Source: GW2011-AR18 sp038046085 (GTDB taxonomy: Archaea; Nanobdellota; Nanobdellia; SCGC-AAA011-G17; GW2011-AR18). Taken from it: a DNA stretch of 38,634 nt. Where the stretch lies: positions 1 to 38,634 of the forward strand of contig JBBSWW010000005.1 of the NCBI GenBank assembly GCA_038046085.1, written 5' to 3'. This document shows positions 36,364 to 38,634 of the stretch, piece after piece; the first letter of the stretch is position 1; every line of letters begins with the position of its first letter. The position numbers and the translations under genes are program-made. The notes beneath the pieces were generated by a model. The model was given only the letters and a program-made list of their open reading frames with translations. It was not told where the DNA came from and ran no database searches.

Positions 36364-38634
36364 ATGAAAGGTTTTCTTATCTATCCAACATATGAATTAA
36401 TTGATAATAAGTCCTATGTTGTCTTATTCGGGAGATTAGAAAATAATCAGAGTTTCATATCTATGCATGAATGTAAGCCTTATTTTTATATCAAGAAATC
36501 TGATCTTAAAGATGCTCTCTCTTTAGAAGATTTTGAACATGAAAATAATCATTTCAAGAACTTTAGTTCAGAAGAAGTCATCAAAGTAATATTGAATGTT
36601 CCTGCTGAAGTTCCTAAATTAAGAAAGAAATTAGAAGAAAATAGTATTGAATGTTATGAGGCAGATGTCAGGTTTGAATATAGGTTTTTATATGATAATA
36701 ATATTCAGGGTGGTTTGGATATTGATGGAGATTTTACCTCTTCTGAGAAAGTTGATCGTATCTATAAGAATCCAGATATCAAAGGTGTTTATTACAATCC
36801 TTCAAATCTTAAAGTGTTGAGTATTGATATTGAATCTAGTAAAGAATCTTCTGAGATCTATTGCATGAGCCTGGTTTGTGGTGATGAAAAACATTCTATT
36901 ATACAATCATCTAAGAAATTAAAGAATGCTATATCATGTAAAGATGAGGAAGAACTTTTAGAAAAATTTATTCAGTTAGTTAATACTATTGATCCAGATG
37001 TTATTACTGGATGGAATGTCATTGATTTTGATCTTAACTTAATATATAAAAGATGTAAAAAATATAAAGTTGAATTTAATCTAGCAAGGAATAATTCCAG
37101 ATGCAAATTAAGGATTCAGGATAATTTCTTCATGGATAGCAAGGCAGATATTCCTGGACGTCAGGTTCTGGATGCTCTTCATCTTATGAAAGTCTCTTTT
37201 ATTAAAGTGAATGACTACAAATTAGAGACTGTCGCTTCTCAGATTCTTGGTGAAGGTAAATTCCTGAAGTTCAAGGATCCTACAAGTAAATATAAACTAT
37301 TGGATGATCTTTTTATGAATGATCCTCAGAAATTGGTTGATTATAATCTTAAGGATGCTGAATTAGTTTTGAAGATTTTAGATAAGACTAAAGTTCTTGA
37401 ACTTACTATTCATCGTTCATTACTTACTGGTATGCCTTTAGATCGTGTTAATGCTTCTATTGCATCTTTGGATTCTATTTATCTTAAGGAATGTATTAAG
37501 AGAAAACTTGTTGCTCCTACAGGTAAATTCTCTACAAAAGAGTCTCCTATTAAGGGTGGTTATGTAAGGGAGTCTAATCCTGGAATTTATGATCATATCT
37601 TAATTTTAGACTTTAAATCTCTGTATCCTAGTATTATGAGGTCTTTCAATATTGATCCTTACTCTTATGTTCCTGATTGTTCTGGTAAGGATTTGATTCG
37701 TGCTCCAAATAATGCATGTTTTAAGAATGAGGATGGCATTCTTCCAGAGATTTTATCTAAACTTTTTGTTGTTAGAGAAAAAGCTCGTAAAGAAAAAGAT
37801 GAACTAACCAGGTATGCTATTAAAATTTTAATGAATTCTTTTTTTGGGGTTCTTGGTAATCCAAGCTGCAGATTTTTTGATATGAAGATGGTTAATGCTA
37901 TCACTTATTTTGGACAGTTCATTATTAAATTGACTGGTGAAGAGATTGAGAAATTAGGTTACAAAGTAATATATCAAGACACAGACTCAAATTTTGTTGT
38001 CTCTAATGCTAAAAGTTTGGAAGAAGCTAATGTTATTGGTAAGAAGATTGAGAAACATATTAATGATTTTTATAAAGACTTTATTAATAAAGAATACAAT
38101 CGTGAAAGTTTTTTAGAACTTAATTTCGAGAAATGTTTTATTAAATGTATAATGCCGAAGTTGAGGAAATCTGAGGCTGGTGCTAAAAAACGTTATGCTG
38201 GTTTGGTTGTTAAAAATAACAAAGAAGAGATTCAGTTTGTTGGGTTAGAATTTATAAGAGCAGACTGGACAGAACTTGCCAAAAAATTCCAATATGAACT
38301 ATTCGATAAGATTTTCCATGATAAGGAAGTTGTTGATTATGTGAAGAACTTTTTAAAAGACTTGAAGAAAGGGAAATACGATGAATTACTTATATATAAA
38401 AAAACAATGAGAAAAGAGATGGAAGACTACTCTGTAGATACACCAACGAAGAAAGTTGTAGATAAACTGCTTCTAAAAGGGATAAAATTAGATTCTAACA
38501 TTATAAGTTATATAATGACAGAAGACGGACCAGAACATATTGAACATTTAAAACATAAAATCGATTATGATCATTATATTGACAAACAAATAAGGCCAAT
38601 TGCTGATGCTATTTTAATCTTCTTTAATACAGAT
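36364..38634 (+). CDS. polB: Family B DNA polymerase, E. coli Pol II-like (3' end outside window)
   Basis: 757 codons are present with no stop; E. coli Pol II has 783, so only a short tail is missing. The match to Pol II is clear along the whole length: ECYEADVRFEYRFL, exonuclease motifs DIES (Exo I), GWNVIDFDL (Exo II) and YNLKDAEL (Exo III), then PGIYDHILILDFKSLYPSI (motif A), ILMNSFFGVLGN (motif B) and YQDTDS (motif C). Motif C has Gln where most B polymerases have Gly. Both catalytic Asp and the exonuclease acids are intact, so a proofreading polymerase is expected. It differs from the usual archaeal PolB1/PolB3 types and probably serves repair or translesion synthesis. The start ATG is at 36364. 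Confidence 0.93.
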   Translation, partial: MKGFLIYPTYELIDNKSYVVLFGRLENNQSFISMHECKPYFYIKKSDLKDALSLEDFEHENNHFKNFSSEEVIKVILNVPAEVPKLRKKLEENSIECYEADVRFEYRFLYDNNIQGGLDIDGDFTSSEKVDRIYKNPDIKGVYYNPSNLKVLSIDIESSKESSEIYCMSLVCGDEKHSIIQSSKKLKNAISCKDEEELLEKFIQLVNTIDPDVITGWNVIDFDLNLIYKRCKKYKVEFNLARNNSRCKLRIQDNFFMDSKADIPGRQVLDALHLMKVSFIKVNDYKLETVASQILGEGKFLKFKDPTSKYKLLDDLFMNDPQKLVDYNLKDAELVLKILDKTKVLELTIHRSLLTGMPLDRVNASIASLDSIYLKECIKRKLVAPTGKFSTKESPIKGGYVRESNPGIYDHILILDFKSLYPSIMRSFNIDPYSYVPDCSGKDLIRAPNNACFKNEDGILPEILSKLFVVREKARKEKDELTRYAIKILMNSFFGVLGNPSCRFFDMKMVNAITYFGQFIIKLTGEEIEKLGYKVIYQDTDSNFVVSNAKSLEEANVIGKKIEKHINDFYKDFINKEYNRESFLELNFEKCFIKCIMPKLRKSEAGAKKRYAGLVVKNNKEEIQFVGLEFIRADWTELAKKFQYELFDKIFHDKEVVDYVKNFLKDLKKGKYDELLIYKKTMRKEMEDYSVDTPTKKVVDKLLLKGIKLDSNIISYIMTEDGPEHIEHLKHKIDYDHYIDKQIRPIADAILIFFNTD

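Noticed and set aside
37665..37904. Minus-strand frame inside polB
   Set aside because: It lies wholly within a conserved polymerase region and shows no protein family; it is a shadow frame.
1..38634. CRISPR array, insertion sequence or rRNA gene
   Set aside because: No regularly spaced repeats, transposase motifs, IS-type terminal repeats or rRNA-like stretches were seen on reading through both strands.

Overview
This is a compact, strongly AT-rich window from an archaeon, most likely a DPANN lineage of the Woesearchaeota/Pacearchaeota type; that placement is inferred from gene content, not from a marker tree. Archaeal hallmarks are Alba, ribosomal protein eS17, tRNA-splicing endonuclease, Trm56, a TrmB-type regulator, intron-containing tRNA genes that do not encode CCA, and BRE/TATA boxes 20-30 nt upstream of start codons, which imply mostly leaderless mRNAs. 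Bacterial-type genes are mixed in: Lgt, a long RelA/SpoT protein, DsbB, a short TGT and an E. coli Pol II-like DNA polymerase. Genes are tightly packed, no gene-free stretch exceeds 300 bases, and seven convergent gene pairs overlap at their 3' ends.

Layout. 1-5.7 kb: ZIP metal transporter, an ORF broken by one in-frame TAG, Kef-type antiporter, alba, rps17e, a decayed BRO/DinD gene and a THUMP-type tRNA methyltransferase. 5.8-12.1 kb: a secreted S1/P1-nuclease or phospholipase C-like protein, a winged-helix protein, EndA, RNase Z, a glutamine amidotransferase, a membrane protein and Lgt. 12.1-20.8 kb: RelA/SpoT synthetase with an eroded hydrolase site, a sulfur-transfer cluster (ThiF-like E1, a free copy of its C-terminal domain, ThiI-like PP-loop protein, ThiS/MoaD-like carrier, TtuA/NcsA), a lipoprotein, a zinc-ribbon protein, a methyltransferase, a PLP enzyme and a diadenylate cyclase. 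20.9-26.4 kb: tRNA-Arg(CCU) with D-loop and T-loop introns, a lipoprotein operon facing a TrmB-like regulator, TGT, DsbB, an intact BRO/DinD gene and tRNA-Gly(UCC) with anticodon-loop and T-loop introns. 26.4-38.6 kb: DHFR/RibD-like reductase, Ca2+-type P-ATPase, HD phosphohydrolase, PKD surface protein, trm56-adk operon, a possible structured RNA, tRNA-Thr(GGU) with a canonical intron, a VapBC-like pair, a second ORF with an in-frame stop, and polB running off the end.

How the genes fit together. The main theme is tRNA maturation: splicing (EndA), 3' processing (RNase Z), N2-G methylation, 2-thiolation (E1, ubiquitin-like carrier, TtuA), 4-thiolation (ThiI-like), deazaguanine exchange (TGT) and C56 2'-O-methylation (Trm56). 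All three tRNA genes carry introns, five in total; two of them sit between positions 53 and 54, directly before the T-loop bases that TtuA-type and Trm56 enzymes can modify. A second theme is nucleotide signalling ((p)ppGpp synthetase plus c-di-AMP cyclase). A third is the cell envelope: Lgt with two lipobox proteins, DsbB and secreted proteins.
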